From Nostoc sp. PCC 7107 (GTDB lineage: Bacteria > Cyanobacteriota > Cyanobacteriia > Cyanobacteriales > Nostocaceae), in assembly GCF_000316625.1 (NCBI RefSeq), contig NC_019676.1, positions 1,413,001-1,477,000 on the forward strand: 64,000 nucleotides of DNA, given 5' to 3'. The translations under genes were made by a program, and so were the position numbers. How positions within the stretch are numbered: the first letter of the stretch is position 1; the number at the start of each line of letters is the position of its first letter. Of this stretch, positions 34,362-41,989 are shown one piece after another. Below the pieces are notes generated by a model. The model ran no database searches. It was not told where the DNA came from and saw nothing but the letters and a program-made list of their open reading frames with translations.

Positions 34362-35493
34362 AATTAGTTGATTGTTCTAAAGATACAGGTACATCACTGG
34401 AATTACTTGGTGTTGTGCCTGGAGTCGCTGGAGTGGGTTGTTCTGGTGTGGCTACATTCTCAGTCGGTGCCGGTTTTTTGCCAGCTTGACGTTGCTGTTG
34501 TTCTTGTAGTTTCAGTTGAGCAATTTGCTGTGTAATTTGCTGCATTAATTGTTCAACTTTGGCAGTTTGTTCGGTGTTACCTTGTGTGCGGTAGTTATTC
34601 AGCGCATTTTTCAAGGCTGCATTCGCTTTTTTGAGTTCACCTTGATTGTATAAAGTGATGCCCAAGTTATGGTATGCGGCAGCATCTTTAGAGTTTTGGC
34701 GAATTGCTTGCCTATAAACAGTAATTGCTTCGGTAGCCTGACCTTGAACTACCAGCAAACCAGCCATGTTATTGTAAGCAACAATATTTTTGGGATCTAG
34801 CTGAATAACTTGACGATAAGCGGCGATCGCTTCTTCTAATTTTCCTTGCTCTTGGAGAGCGATCGCCAGATTAAAATGTGTACTCACATTACCACTATCC
34901 AGATTAGCTGCTTGCTGATATGCGGCGATCGCTTCTTGCGGTTGCCCTAGTTCTTGCAGCACTACACCCAAGTTATACTGGGCGGCGGCCATTTTCGGTT
35001 CGATGACTAAAGCTTGGCGATAAGCTGTAACAGCGGCTTCTTTCTGCCCTTGTCGTTGTAATACTAATCCTAAGTTGTAATAAACCTCACTCTGATTCGG
35101 GTTTATTCTAATCGCTTCGCTATATTCTTGGACTGCTACATCTAGGCGATTTTGTCTTAACAGAATATTCCCCAAGTAATTTCGCGCCATCCCAATATTG
35201 GGATCATGTTCTAACGCTTGACGAAAGGCAGATTCTGCACCGTCTAAGTCTTTGCGGTTATATAGTGTCACTCCTTTTTGGTAAAAAATCGCTGCATCCA
35301 AATCTTGAGAGATGACATTCTCCGCCAATAACCTGCTTCCTGGTAAATCTATTACGGATGGCGCAGCTAACACCAAAAACACCGAGGCCGCTGAGATAAT
35401 TGTTAAATGTGAATTCCGCCAATTGATAACTTGATGAAACGCTATCTTAGAAAAGCCGCAATACCACTGACGAATTTGATGCTGTTTATACAT
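34360..35493 (-). CDS. Membrane-anchored TPR protein
   Basis: 377 residues from ATG 35493 with CAGGG at usual spacing (a GTG three codons upstream is possible). A hydrophobic segment at about 30-55 (IISAASVFLVLAAPSVIDLPG) is a signal anchor. At least seven tetratricopeptide repeats follow (AIFYQKGVTLYNRKDLDGAESAFRQAL..., SEVYYNLGLVLQRQGQKEAAVTAYRQAL..., AAAYHNLGITLYNQGELKKANAAL), then a Gln-rich coiled coil and a Pro/Thr-rich tail. TPRs are protein-binding scaffolds; the partner is unknown. Divergent from hisD. Confidence 0.85.
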   Translation of the reverse strand: MYKQHQIRQWYCGFSKIAFHQVINWRNSHLTIISAASVFLVLAAPSVIDLPGSRLLAENVISQDLDAAIFYQKGVTLYNRKDLDGAESAFRQALEHDPNIGMARNYLGNILLRQNRLDVAVQEYSEAIRINPNQSEVYYNLGLVLQRQGQKEAAVTAYRQALVIEPKMAAAQYNLGVVLQELGQPQEAIAAYQQAANLDSGNVSTHFNLAIALQEQGKLEEAIAAYRQVIQLDPKNIVAYNNMAGLLVVQGQATEAITVYRQAIRQNSKDAAAYHNLGITLYNQGELKKANAALKNALNNYRTQGNTEQTAKVEQLMQQITQQIAQLKLQEQQQRQAGKKPAPTENVATPEQPTPATPGTTPSNSSDVPVSLEQSTN

Positions 35494-35766
35494 AAATGGC
35501 ACCCTGCCTTTGTAGTGAGATCCTATAAGTCAGAGTACCCACTACAGCCAGAAAAATTAAAAATGCCGCTGCAAAAAGATACAGAGGAAAAGAGGGTTTA
35601 TGCAAAGGTGTAAAGGTTGCTTGTATACACCCAGTCCCCACAGATAACCTTTGTGTGTATGCAATTATTGTAGTATTTACCAGCAACCCCACCGGGCGAT
35701 CGCCTCATACTCTACACTAATTAATATCCTGACTGCCAACCTGCACTGATTTCAAAGATACTGTCC

Positions 35767-37050
35767 ATGCAGCTACTTAAAACAACTGACACAGATTTTT
35801 CCACCGCATTCCAAGCACTTGTCAATAATCGCCGGGAAGCCACGGTTGATGTTAGTGGTACAGTACGCGGCATTTTGGCTGATGTAAAAGTGCGAGGTGA
35901 TGCCGCAGTTAAGGAATATACTAGACGTTTTGACCATTTCAGCCCAGAATCTTTGCATCTGAGTGCCGATTTTATCGCCGCCCAAGCCGCCAAATGTCCG
36001 GCTGATGTGAGAATCGCCTTGGAATTAGCCGCAGAACGCATCGGTAGCTTTCACCAAAAACAACTGCCCCAAGATATTAGTTACACCGACGCAACAGGAG
36101 TGAAACTCGGTTTAAATTGGATTTCTCTCTCCCAAGTGGGGATTTATGTCCCCGGTGGACGCGCCAGCTATCCCAGTTCGGTGTTGATGAATGCCCTCCC
36201 AGCTAAAATTGCCGGGGTGGAACGCATTGTGATGACAGTACCAATGCCTCATGGGGAAATTAACCCGGCTGTGTTAGCAGCGGCGCAAGTGGCTGGTGTA
36301 ACGGAAATATATAGTATTGGTGGGGCGCAAGCAGTAGCCGCCCTCGCCTATGGTACAGAAACTCTAACGCCTGTAGATAAAATTGTTGGCCCTGGTAATG
36401 CTTATGTTGCGGAAGCCAAGCGTCAGGTATTTGGAACTGTGGGTATTGACAGCATCGCTGGCCCTTCAGAAATTTTGGTGGTGGCTGATGATCAAAATAA
36501 CCCAGAGTGGATAGCTTGGGATTTATTATCGCAAGCAGAACATGACCCCAGCGCCCAATCAATCTTAATTACTGATTCGGAAGTTTTCGCCCAGCAAGTT
36601 ATCACAGCAGTTGAATTAGTTCTCACCAAGCTGTCTACTCAAGAGGTAGCAACGGCTAGTTGGCAAAATCATGGGGCAATTATTGTAGTTAGTGATTTGG
36701 CAGAAAGTATCCCACTCTTGAATCAATTGGCTCCTGAACACGTCGAGTTATGTGTAGATAACCCGCAATTACTCGCCAGTCAAATTAAATGCGCCGGTAG
36801 TGTGTTTTTAGGACGCTACACCCCAGAAGCCATTGGCGATTATTTGGGTGGCCCCAACCATGTATTACCAACTTCCCGTTCGGCGCGGTTTGCTTCTGGG
36901 TTGAGTGTGTACGATTTCCTCAAACGCATTACTTATTTAGAATGCAATCAAGCCGCGTTGCAAGAAATTGGTAAAGCTGCGGTGACTTTAGCTGATGCGG
37001 AAGGTTTGCCAGCCCATGCTGGGAGTGTGGCTATTCGTTTGCAATCATAA
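35767..37050 (+). CDS. hisD: Histidinol dehydrogenase
   Basis: 427 residues, the usual size. Signature GIDSIAGPSEILVVADD, preceded by PGNAYVAEAKRQVFG and followed by LLSQAEHDPSAQSIL, then LAPEHVEL and GPNHVLPTSRSARF, which carry the zinc-binding and catalytic histidines known for the family. It performs the last two oxidations of histidine biosynthesis, histidinol to histidine, using two NAD. As in other cyanobacteria it is not in a his operon. Ergothioneine synthesis at 59-63 kb uses its product. Confidence 0.95.
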   Translation: MQLLKTTDTDFSTAFQALVNNRREATVDVSGTVRGILADVKVRGDAAVKEYTRRFDHFSPESLHLSADFIAAQAAKCPADVRIALELAAERIGSFHQKQLPQDISYTDATGVKLGLNWISLSQVGIYVPGGRASYPSSVLMNALPAKIAGVERIVMTVPMPHGEINPAVLAAAQVAGVTEIYSIGGAQAVAALAYGTETLTPVDKIVGPGNAYVAEAKRQVFGTVGIDSIAGPSEILVVADDQNNPEWIAWDLLSQAEHDPSAQSILITDSEVFAQQVITAVELVLTKLSTQEVATASWQNHGAIIVVSDLAESIPLLNQLAPEHVELCVDNPQLLASQIKCAGSVFLGRYTPEAIGDYLGGPNHVLPTSRSARFASGLSVYDFLKRITYLECNQAALQEIGKAAVTLADAEGLPAHAGSVAIRLQS

Positions 37051-37084
37051 TTGGAGAAATTTCGCGCAAAGGCGCAAAGTTGAT

Positions 37085-37837
37085 ATGGATGCAGAGAAAA
37101 AGACACCTGTTTCTTTTATCAAAAATCTGCTGGTTGCCCGTGGGCGATCGCTTTTACTCCTGTTTCTTGGGGTATATTTACCATTGCAGACATTTCAACT
37201 GCTGGCTATCCAAGTTTGGCAATATCAAGCTGGCTTGCCTTGGGATGTGCCGATTTTGTTGGCGGTTCACTCTACAGCTAATGCACAGTTAGATACTCTG
37301 GCGGTGGTGCTGACTAAGTTAGGGTCATTTTGGACTGTGTTACCAATTTTAACTACAGTTGCCCTGATATTACTCTGGCAAAAACGCTGGCGATCGCTAG
37401 TTTACCTACTCATGACTGCCTTGGGAAGCGCCTTCATCAACCGCACAGCCAAAGAATTATGGCATCGTCTCCGCCCAGATTTTTGGACATCCCTCGCGCC
37501 AGAGTTAGATTTTTCTTTTCCTAGCGGCCATGCTATGACAAGTATTACCCTGGCTATCATTGTGTTGATTTTAGCTTGGCAAAGTTCATGGCGCTGGTTG
37601 GTATGTATTTTTGGTAGCTTGTATGTATTCACTATTGCCTGGACACGCCTTTATTTGGGAGTTCACTTTCCCAGTGATATTATCGCAGGTTGGATGGTGG
37701 CGATCGCTTGGGCAACTGGTGTGAGTATGATTATTAAACCTTATCTGACGAAAACTGTACCCGTCCCTGGCGCACAGCCTACGTTAGAAACTACCTTACT
37801 CCCAGAAGAACAGGACAAGTTAACCGCTAATGAGTGA
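37085..37837 (+). CDS. PAP2-family membrane phosphatase
   Basis: 250 residues from MDAEKKTPVSF at 37085; the open frame extends back into hisD but that part is not credible. About six membrane helices. The three PAP2 motifs are present: KELWHRLRP, FPSGHAMTS and TRLYLGVHFPSD. Such enzymes dephosphorylate phosphatidate or undecaprenyl pyrophosphate on the outer face of the membrane. Starts 34 bp after hisD and may be co-transcribed, without a functional link. Confidence 0.88.
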   Translation: MDAEKKTPVSFIKNLLVARGRSLLLLFLGVYLPLQTFQLLAIQVWQYQAGLPWDVPILLAVHSTANAQLDTLAVVLTKLGSFWTVLPILTTVALILLWQKRWRSLVYLLMTALGSAFINRTAKELWHRLRPDFWTSLAPELDFSFPSGHAMTSITLAIIVLILAWQSSWRWLVCIFGSLYVFTIAWTRLYLGVHFPSDIIAGWMVAIAWATGVSMIIKPYLTKTVPVPGAQPTLETTLLPEEQDKLTANE

Positions 37838-38029
37838 ATATGATTGGTGAGCTACCCTCTGATATTTACTTAAATAAATCAGAAAACAGATAAATCAGTT
37901 AAAACACTGTAGCTATGTTTAAACAATTTATTATGATATTTTTTACCCAAGAAACCCAAACTTTCCTGAATCACCCCCAATAGCGATCGCCGCAAAATTC
38001 CTTAAATTTTTGCATAAGAGGTATGAGAT

Positions 38030-38866
38030 TTGAACATACTAGAATTTTCTTTACTAGTTTGGCTTGGCTCATTTAGTGCTGGCTTTATCGGTGCGTTAAC
38101 AGGTTTAGGTGGCGGAGTAGTCATTGTTCCTCTATTAACTTCAGTCTTTGACGTAGATATTCGCTACGCTGTTGGTGCTTCCTTGGTATCTGTGATTGCT
38201 ACTTCCTTGGGTGCAGCCTCCACATATATCAAAAAAGGCTACACCAATTTGCGCTTAGGTATGTTTTTAGAAGTTGCCACCACAATTGGGGCAATTATCG
38301 GGGCGATGATTGCGGTGTTTGTCTCTGTAAAAATGTTAACGATTGTTTTGGCGATCGTCTTGATATATTCTGCATATCTTTCACAACGCCCAAGAATTGA
38401 AATTGATCAAAATCAACCCGCAGATCCCTTAGCCGATTATTTCCACTTGAATGGTACTTATCCCACGCCAGATGGATTGATGTCTTACAAAGTTCATTCT
38501 GTACCAGCAGGGTTTAGTGTGATGTTTGTTGCTGGAATATTGTCTGGATTACTGGGTATTGGTTCAGGCGCATTCAAGGTACTAGCAATGGATCAAGCCA
38601 TGCGTATACCTTTTAAAGTTTCAACTACCACTAGCAATTTTATGATTGGTGTCACCGCTGCCGCATCAGCCGGCGTTTATTTAGCCAGAGGATACATCGA
38701 TCCGGGATTATCAATGCCAGTAATGTTAGGAGTATTACCTGGCGCTTTTTTAGGAGCAAAAGTACTCATAGGCGCTAAAACGCAGATTTTACGAATTATT
38801 TTTAGTCTTGTGCTGGTGGTAATGGCTTTTAAAATGGTCTACAACAGTCTAATAGGGGGGCTGTAA
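38030..38866 (+). CDS. TauE/SafE (DUF81) membrane transporter
   Basis: 278 residues with a TTG start, AAGAGG about nine bases upstream. Two related halves, each beginning with a Gly-rich helix (GFIGALTGLGGGVVIVPLL and GILSGLLGIGSGAFKVLAM), typical of the TauE/SafE fold; about eight helices and a hydrophilic central loop of about 45 residues. Family members export sulfite, sulfonates or related anions. The next gene, DUF1634, starts one base after its stop and is the customary partner. Confidence 0.9.
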   Translation: MNILEFSLLVWLGSFSAGFIGALTGLGGGVVIVPLLTSVFDVDIRYAVGASLVSVIATSLGAASTYIKKGYTNLRLGMFLEVATTIGAIIGAMIAVFVSVKMLTIVLAIVLIYSAYLSQRPRIEIDQNQPADPLADYFHLNGTYPTPDGLMSYKVHSVPAGFSVMFVAGILSGLLGIGSGAFKVLAMDQAMRIPFKVSTTTSNFMIGVTAAASAGVYLARGYIDPGLSMPVMLGVLPGAFLGAKVLIGAKTQILRIIFSLVLVVMAFKMVYNSLIGGL

Positions 38867-38867
38867 A

Positions 38868-39407
38868 ATGTATAAATATGAGGTTAATTCTAGTTTTCAT
38901 TGGCAGTCATCAGCATCACCAGAAGCTGAAGTGGTGGCAATTACCTTACCACCAGCAGAAGCAGACTCTGATATTCAACAATTAGAAGAACAACACACTG
39001 GCATTAATCTCACTGCCAGTCATATAGTCAGCAAAACCCCCAGTGAACAGCAATTAGAATACATACTCAGCAATCTTTTAAAGTATGGTGTATTAATAGC
39101 TAGTTCTGTTGTTTTGTTAGGCGGAATTTTATATTTAATTCACCACGGTTCAGAGCCTGCGACATATCAAGTTTTTCACAGTGAACCATCAGAGTTTCGC
39201 TCGCCAAAAGGTGTAATCAAGGCAGTTTTATCTGGTAGCCGTCGCGGAATTATTCAATTAGGATTATTACTATTAATCGCCACACCAATTTTACGTGTAA
39301 TTATTTCTTTATTGGCTTTTATACTCAAACGAGAATTAACTTATATAGTTGTAACTCTGTTGGTATTAGCGAGTTTAACTTATAGTTTGGTAGGAGCATA
39401 TTTTTAA
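38868..39407 (+). CDS. DUF1634 membrane protein, TauE partner
   Basis: 179 residues. A 65-residue polar N-terminus, longer than in most relatives, precedes three membrane helices (YGVLIASSVVLLGGILYLI, IIQLGLLLLIATPILRVIISLLAF, YIVVTLLVLASLTYSLVGAYF) with the DUF1634 motif SGSRRGIIQLGLLLLIATP. The family is found almost only beside TauE/SafE genes and is probably an accessory subunit (inference from genome context in general). The two genes are one base apart. Confidence 0.85.
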   Translation: MYKYEVNSSFHWQSSASPEAEVVAITLPPAEADSDIQQLEEQHTGINLTASHIVSKTPSEQQLEYILSNLLKYGVLIASSVVLLGGILYLIHHGSEPATYQVFHSEPSEFRSPKGVIKAVLSGSRRGIIQLGLLLLIATPILRVIISLLAFILKRELTYIVVTLLVLASLTYSLVGAYF

Positions 39408-39411
39408 CAAG

Positions 39412-39472
39412 ACTTAAAGGCAAAAGTTGTCTATTAAGAATGGATATTAAGATTTTGATAGACTTTATATCC
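39412..39472 (+). repeat. Uninterrupted copy of the IS630 target sequence
   Basis: This 61-base stretch occurs a second time, split: bases 39412-39449 equal 39627-39664, and 39450-39472 equal 41219-41241. The split falls at TA, exactly where the 1.55-kb insertion 39665-41216 begins and ends. It therefore serves as an empty-site reference. Confidence 0.85.
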
Positions 39473-39509
39473 CAATACCGTTCAGTTAAGACTAAAAACC
39501 AATTCTGGC

Positions 39510-39615
39510 GTAGGTTGGGTTGAGGAACGTAGACACGCTCCGCGCGGCTTCTCGAAGCGTAACCCAACATCCGAGCATACTTTGTTGGGTTACGCTATCG
39601 CTCCACCCAACCTAC
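39510..39615. repeat. Nested inverted repeat, cyanobacterial intergenic type
   Basis: Outer arms GTAGGTTGGGT (39510-39520) and ACCCAACCTAC (39605-39615); inner arms AGCGTAACCCAACA (39556-39569) and TGTTGGGTTACGCT (39583-39596). It also contains a GACACGCTCCGCGCGGCTTCTC-like GC-rich segment near 39532. It lies between the two copies of the 61-base direct repeat. Confidence 0.75.
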
Positions 39616-39730
39616 TTTTCTGCTTAACTTAAAGGCAAAAGTTGTCTATTAAGAATGGATATTATAGCTGTAGCCAATAAGATTAGGACATAAACTATGA
39701 AGTATTCCTAGTATTGCGATTCAAACTCAG

Positions 39731-40117
39731 ATGGCTAAACCCTATAGTGATGATTTCCGGCAAAAGGTGATGCAAGCAATTGAGTTGGACGGTCTCAAAA
39801 AGAGTGAGGCGAGCCAATTGTTCAATATCAGTCGCAATACGATTAACTTGTGGTGTCAAAGAAAAGCCCAAACGGGTGATATCAAGGTCAAATCGAGGCA
39901 GGAATGCCAAAGGGGTGGCAAAATCGATGATTGGGAGAAGTTTCGCGCATTTGTCAAAGCAAATGGTGATAAAACTCAAGTCCAAATGGTAGAGTTATGG
40001 GAAGGAGAGATTAGTCAACGCACGATTTCACGGGCATTGCAGAAAATTGGACACACCCGTAAAAAAAAACATATGGCTACTGTCAACGAGATGAAGCCAA
40101 ACGAGCAACCTTTCTAG
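39731..40117 (+). CDS. IS630-family transposase, N-terminal frame
   Basis: 128 residues. MAKPYSDDFRQKVMQAIE...KSEASQLFNISRNTINLW is the helix-turn-helix DNA-binding part, followed by a second HTH-like segment (DKTQVQMVELWEGEISQRTISRALQKIG). Similarity to the family ends after HTRKKK; a -1 shift on the A9 run at 40061-40069 leads into TYGYCQRDEAKRATFLAQL and the catalytic frame. Confidence 0.85.
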   Translation: MAKPYSDDFRQKVMQAIELDGLKKSEASQLFNISRNTINLWCQRKAQTGDIKVKSRQECQRGGKIDDWEKFRAFVKANGDKTQVQMVELWEGEISQRTISRALQKIGHTRKKKHMATVNEMKPNEQPF

Positions 40118-40146
40118 CACAACTGAAGAACCCAAAAGCACCACAC

Positions 40147-40608
40147 TTGGTTTATGTCGATGAATCGGGAATGGATGAACGAGATAACTACGGCTATGGG
40201 TACTCACCAACAGGGGAACGATTTTACGACCTCAAATCCGGTCGGCGACAGGGACGCATTAACATGATTGCTGGGTATCGGGATAATCAATTGATTGCCC
40301 CATTTACAGTCGAGGGGGCGTGTAACCGCACAGTGTTTGAAACCTGGCTAGAAACATGTTTGATTCCGGTTTTGCGTCCCGGTGAGTGGGTAATTGTGGA
40401 TAATGCGACGTTTCATCATGGTGGTCGAATTGCCCAACTCATACATGATGCAGGCTGTGAACTTGTTTATTTACCTCCCTATTCACCAGACCTTAATCGT
40501 ATTGAGAAGTGTTGGGCATGGTTAAAAAGTAGGATTCGCAAACAATTACACAATTGTGATCATTTACGTGATGCTATCGAATTCGTTCTCAAGCACGCAG
40601 CGTCCTAA
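40147..40608 (+). CDS. IS630-family transposase, catalytic frame
   Basis: The DDE catalytic domain: LVYVDESGMD, WVIVDNATFHHG and YSPDLNRIEKCWAWLKSRIR give the two Asp and the Glu. The frame is open from about 40062, so the domain joins the upstream frame by -1 slippage on nine A. Both frames look intact, so an active enzyme is possible. Confidence 0.87.
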   Translation: MVYVDESGMDERDNYGYGYSPTGERFYDLKSGRRQGRINMIAGYRDNQLIAPFTVEGACNRTVFETWLETCLIPVLRPGEWVIVDNATFHHGGRIAQLIHDAGCELVYLPPYSPDLNRIEKCWAWLKSRIRKQLHNCDHLRDAIEFVLKHAAS

Positions 40609-40733
40609 TAAAACTGGCTATAGCTATAAAAGGCAAAGGGCAAAAGTAAGAAGTAGATTTCCTCGTTGCCTGTTTGCCCCGATAACCTAAAGTTTCGCTA
40701 AGATCAGAGTGTTTACTTATATGTGGTCAAGTT

Positions 40734-41105
40734 GTGGCTACTATATCTTGTCCCCGTTGCCATCAAACTGTTGAGAGTCAGGCTATTACCTGTCCTTATT
40801 GCCGAACCACACTCAAAGCCTTCGGCCATCCCGGTATTCCATTGTATCGTGCTACCGGGGACGAGTATTTGTGCGATCGCTGCACCTACCACGCAGACGA
40901 TACTTGCAACTTTCCTCAGCGTCCCTACGCCAAAGAATGTACCCTTTATCAAAACATTGCCGAATACAAGTTACAGCAAGAACAGCAGCATCATAACAGC
41001 AGTTTTGGCACAACTTTTCAAGGTTGGGTAAAACGTAATCAAACTTGGCTATTATTAGTTGGTTTATTACTCATTTGTTTAGTTATCGCTGTGGCGACAT
41101 CTTAA
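40734..41105 (+). CDS. Zinc-ribbon membrane protein, passenger copy 1
   Basis: 123 residues, GTG start. Residues 5-25 form a zinc ribbon (CPRCHQTVESQAITCPYC). A second Cys cluster, CDRCTYHADDTCNFPQRPYAKECTLY, follows at about 43-68, then a Gln/His-rich linker and one C-terminal membrane helix (WLLLVGLLLICLVIAVA), giving a tail-anchored protein with a cytoplasmic zinc head. Function unknown. The protein is identical to the one at 58811-59182. It lies between the IS630 right end and an IS630-like terminal sequence, and so appears to have been carried as a passenger. A heptamer repeat array with six units follows. Confidence 0.82.
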   Translation: MATISCPRCHQTVESQAITCPYCRTTLKAFGHPGIPLYRATGDEYLCDRCTYHADDTCNFPQRPYAKECTLYQNIAEYKLQQEQQHHNSSFGTTFQGWVKRNQTWLLLVGLLLICLVIAVATS

Positions 41106-41112
41106 ATATAGC

Positions 41113-41154
41113 AGGAGGCAGGAGGCAGGAGGCAGAAGGCAGGAGGCAGAAGGA
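41113..41154 (+). repeat. Heptamer tandem repeat, six units
   Basis: AGGAGGC x3, AGAAGGC, AGGAGGC, AGAAGGA. The duplicate locus at 59190-59224 has five units, lacking one AGGAGGC. Confidence 0.85.
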
Positions 41155-41286
41155 AAAGTCTTATTATTCCTGGCGTTCAAGCTTTCAAATTGTCCCAACA
41201 GACCTGACTACTGCTATAAGATTTTGATAGACTTTATATCCAATTTGCCTTTAAAATACACTAAATCGATAGAAATAGTGTATTTT

Positions 41287-41748
41287 ATGGAAAGCGCCCA
41301 AAAAGCTAGTCAAGAGTTGAGTTTATCAGTAAATACAGCCCCAGAGCGATCGCCACAGACTGTTCCTCACGAATCCCCAAAAAATATCTTCAAAAAGCTC
41401 AGAGGTGGATTCCTACTGGTTTTGGGATATTTATTATCCCCTTTATGTTGGTGGAATGACCTTTTATTCAATTTACCCATTGCTTACTTTTTTGGGTACT
41501 TATGTAGTTTACTTTCCCCGAAATTGCTCATTCCTTGTTCCATTATAGGTTACTGGCTCTCCAATGTTGTGGGAATCCTGTTGATACAATATGGCTCTAA
41601 GGATATCTTTCAAAAAGATTCTCAAGAGCGTAACCTCAAAAAAGAATTGTTATCAGGTTTAGTTTCTTCCACAATTTATACTCTGGTGATTATTGTATTG
41701 ATTCAATTGAAGATTCTTGATTTTCCTGTATTGTTTGCCAAGAGTTAA
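41287..41748 (+). CDS. Small membrane protein of unknown function
   Basis: 153 residues from MESAQKASQEL at 41287; the open frame begins at 41224, but that part is the target-repeat sequence flanking the insertion. A 45-residue polar N-terminus is followed by three hydrophobic segments (FLLVLGYLLSPLCWWNDLLF, YFFGYLCSLLSPKLLIPCSIIGYWL, LVSSTIYTLVIIVLIQLKIL). No family recognised. The composite insertion ends 70 bp upstream and may have displaced its promoter. Confidence 0.65.
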   Translation: MESAQKASQELSLSVNTAPERSPQTVPHESPKNIFKKLRGGFLLVLGYLLSPLCWWNDLLFNLPIAYFFGYLCSLLSPKLLIPCSIIGYWLSNVVGILLIQYGSKDIFQKDSQERNLKKELLSGLVSSTIYTLVIIVLIQLKILDFPVLFAKS

Positions 41749-41858
41749 TGCTCAATTTTAGAACTAATTGGACGAATAAAATTTGCTACTACATAAACAA
41801 AGTTCAGCTATGTGTACTTAATAAAATAACAGCGCAGGCGGGTTTTGTTTGTATGGAC

Positions 41859-41873
41859 GCGATTTTTAATCGC
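41859..41873. repeat. Short hairpin GCGATT-TTT-AATCGC
   Basis: Six-base perfect arms in the 240-bp gap between two convergent genes. A GGACGCGATTTTTAATCGC-type sequence common between cyanobacterial genes; it may terminate either neighbour. Confidence 0.4.
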
Positions 41874-41989
41874 CAGGAATGAATAAAATATGACTGTTAG
41901 CTTTGATTTCCAATCTACATGTTTTCTCATAACTCAATTTGGATTGCTAGAACTCAGGAGAAATATTAACAATTTGAACTCCTGAGTTA

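Larger units (their letters stand above)
39665..40626 (+). mobile_element. IS630-family insertion sequence
   Basis: 962 bp. Left end TAGCTGTAGCCA, right end (inverted) TAGCTATAGCCA; both continue with ATTAGGAC at the same distance. TA flanks each end (39663-39664, 40627-40628), the invariant IS630/Tc1 target. It encodes one transposase split by a -1 shift at nine A. A third related end, TAGCAGTAGTCA inverted, lies at 41205-41216 on the far side of the zinc-ribbon gene. Confidence 0.88.
39665..41216 (+). mobile_element. Composite insertion: IS630 plus passenger zinc-ribbon gene
   Basis: 1552 bp bounded by TA on both sides (39663-39664 and 41217-41218). Removing it restores the uninterrupted sequence seen at 39412-39472. 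The left end is the IS630 left terminal repeat; the right end is a related but divergent one after the zinc-ribbon gene. The 592-bp part 40627-41218 is a near-identical copy of 58676-59288, differing only in numbers of 7-bp repeats as far as can be seen. Confidence 0.75.

Noticed and set aside
36995-37084. N-terminal extension of the PAP2 gene into hisD
   Set aside because: The extension is the wrong-frame translation of the conserved hisD C-terminus; the family starts near 37085.
40713-40952. 79-codon minus-strand frame that occurs identically at 58790-59029
   Set aside because: It is the antisense of the duplicated zinc-ribbon gene; its double occurrence follows from the duplicated block and is no independent evidence.
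41107-41155. Possible CRISPR-like array
   Set aside because: Units are 7 bp with no spacers; these are heptamer tandem repeats, not a CRISPR array.
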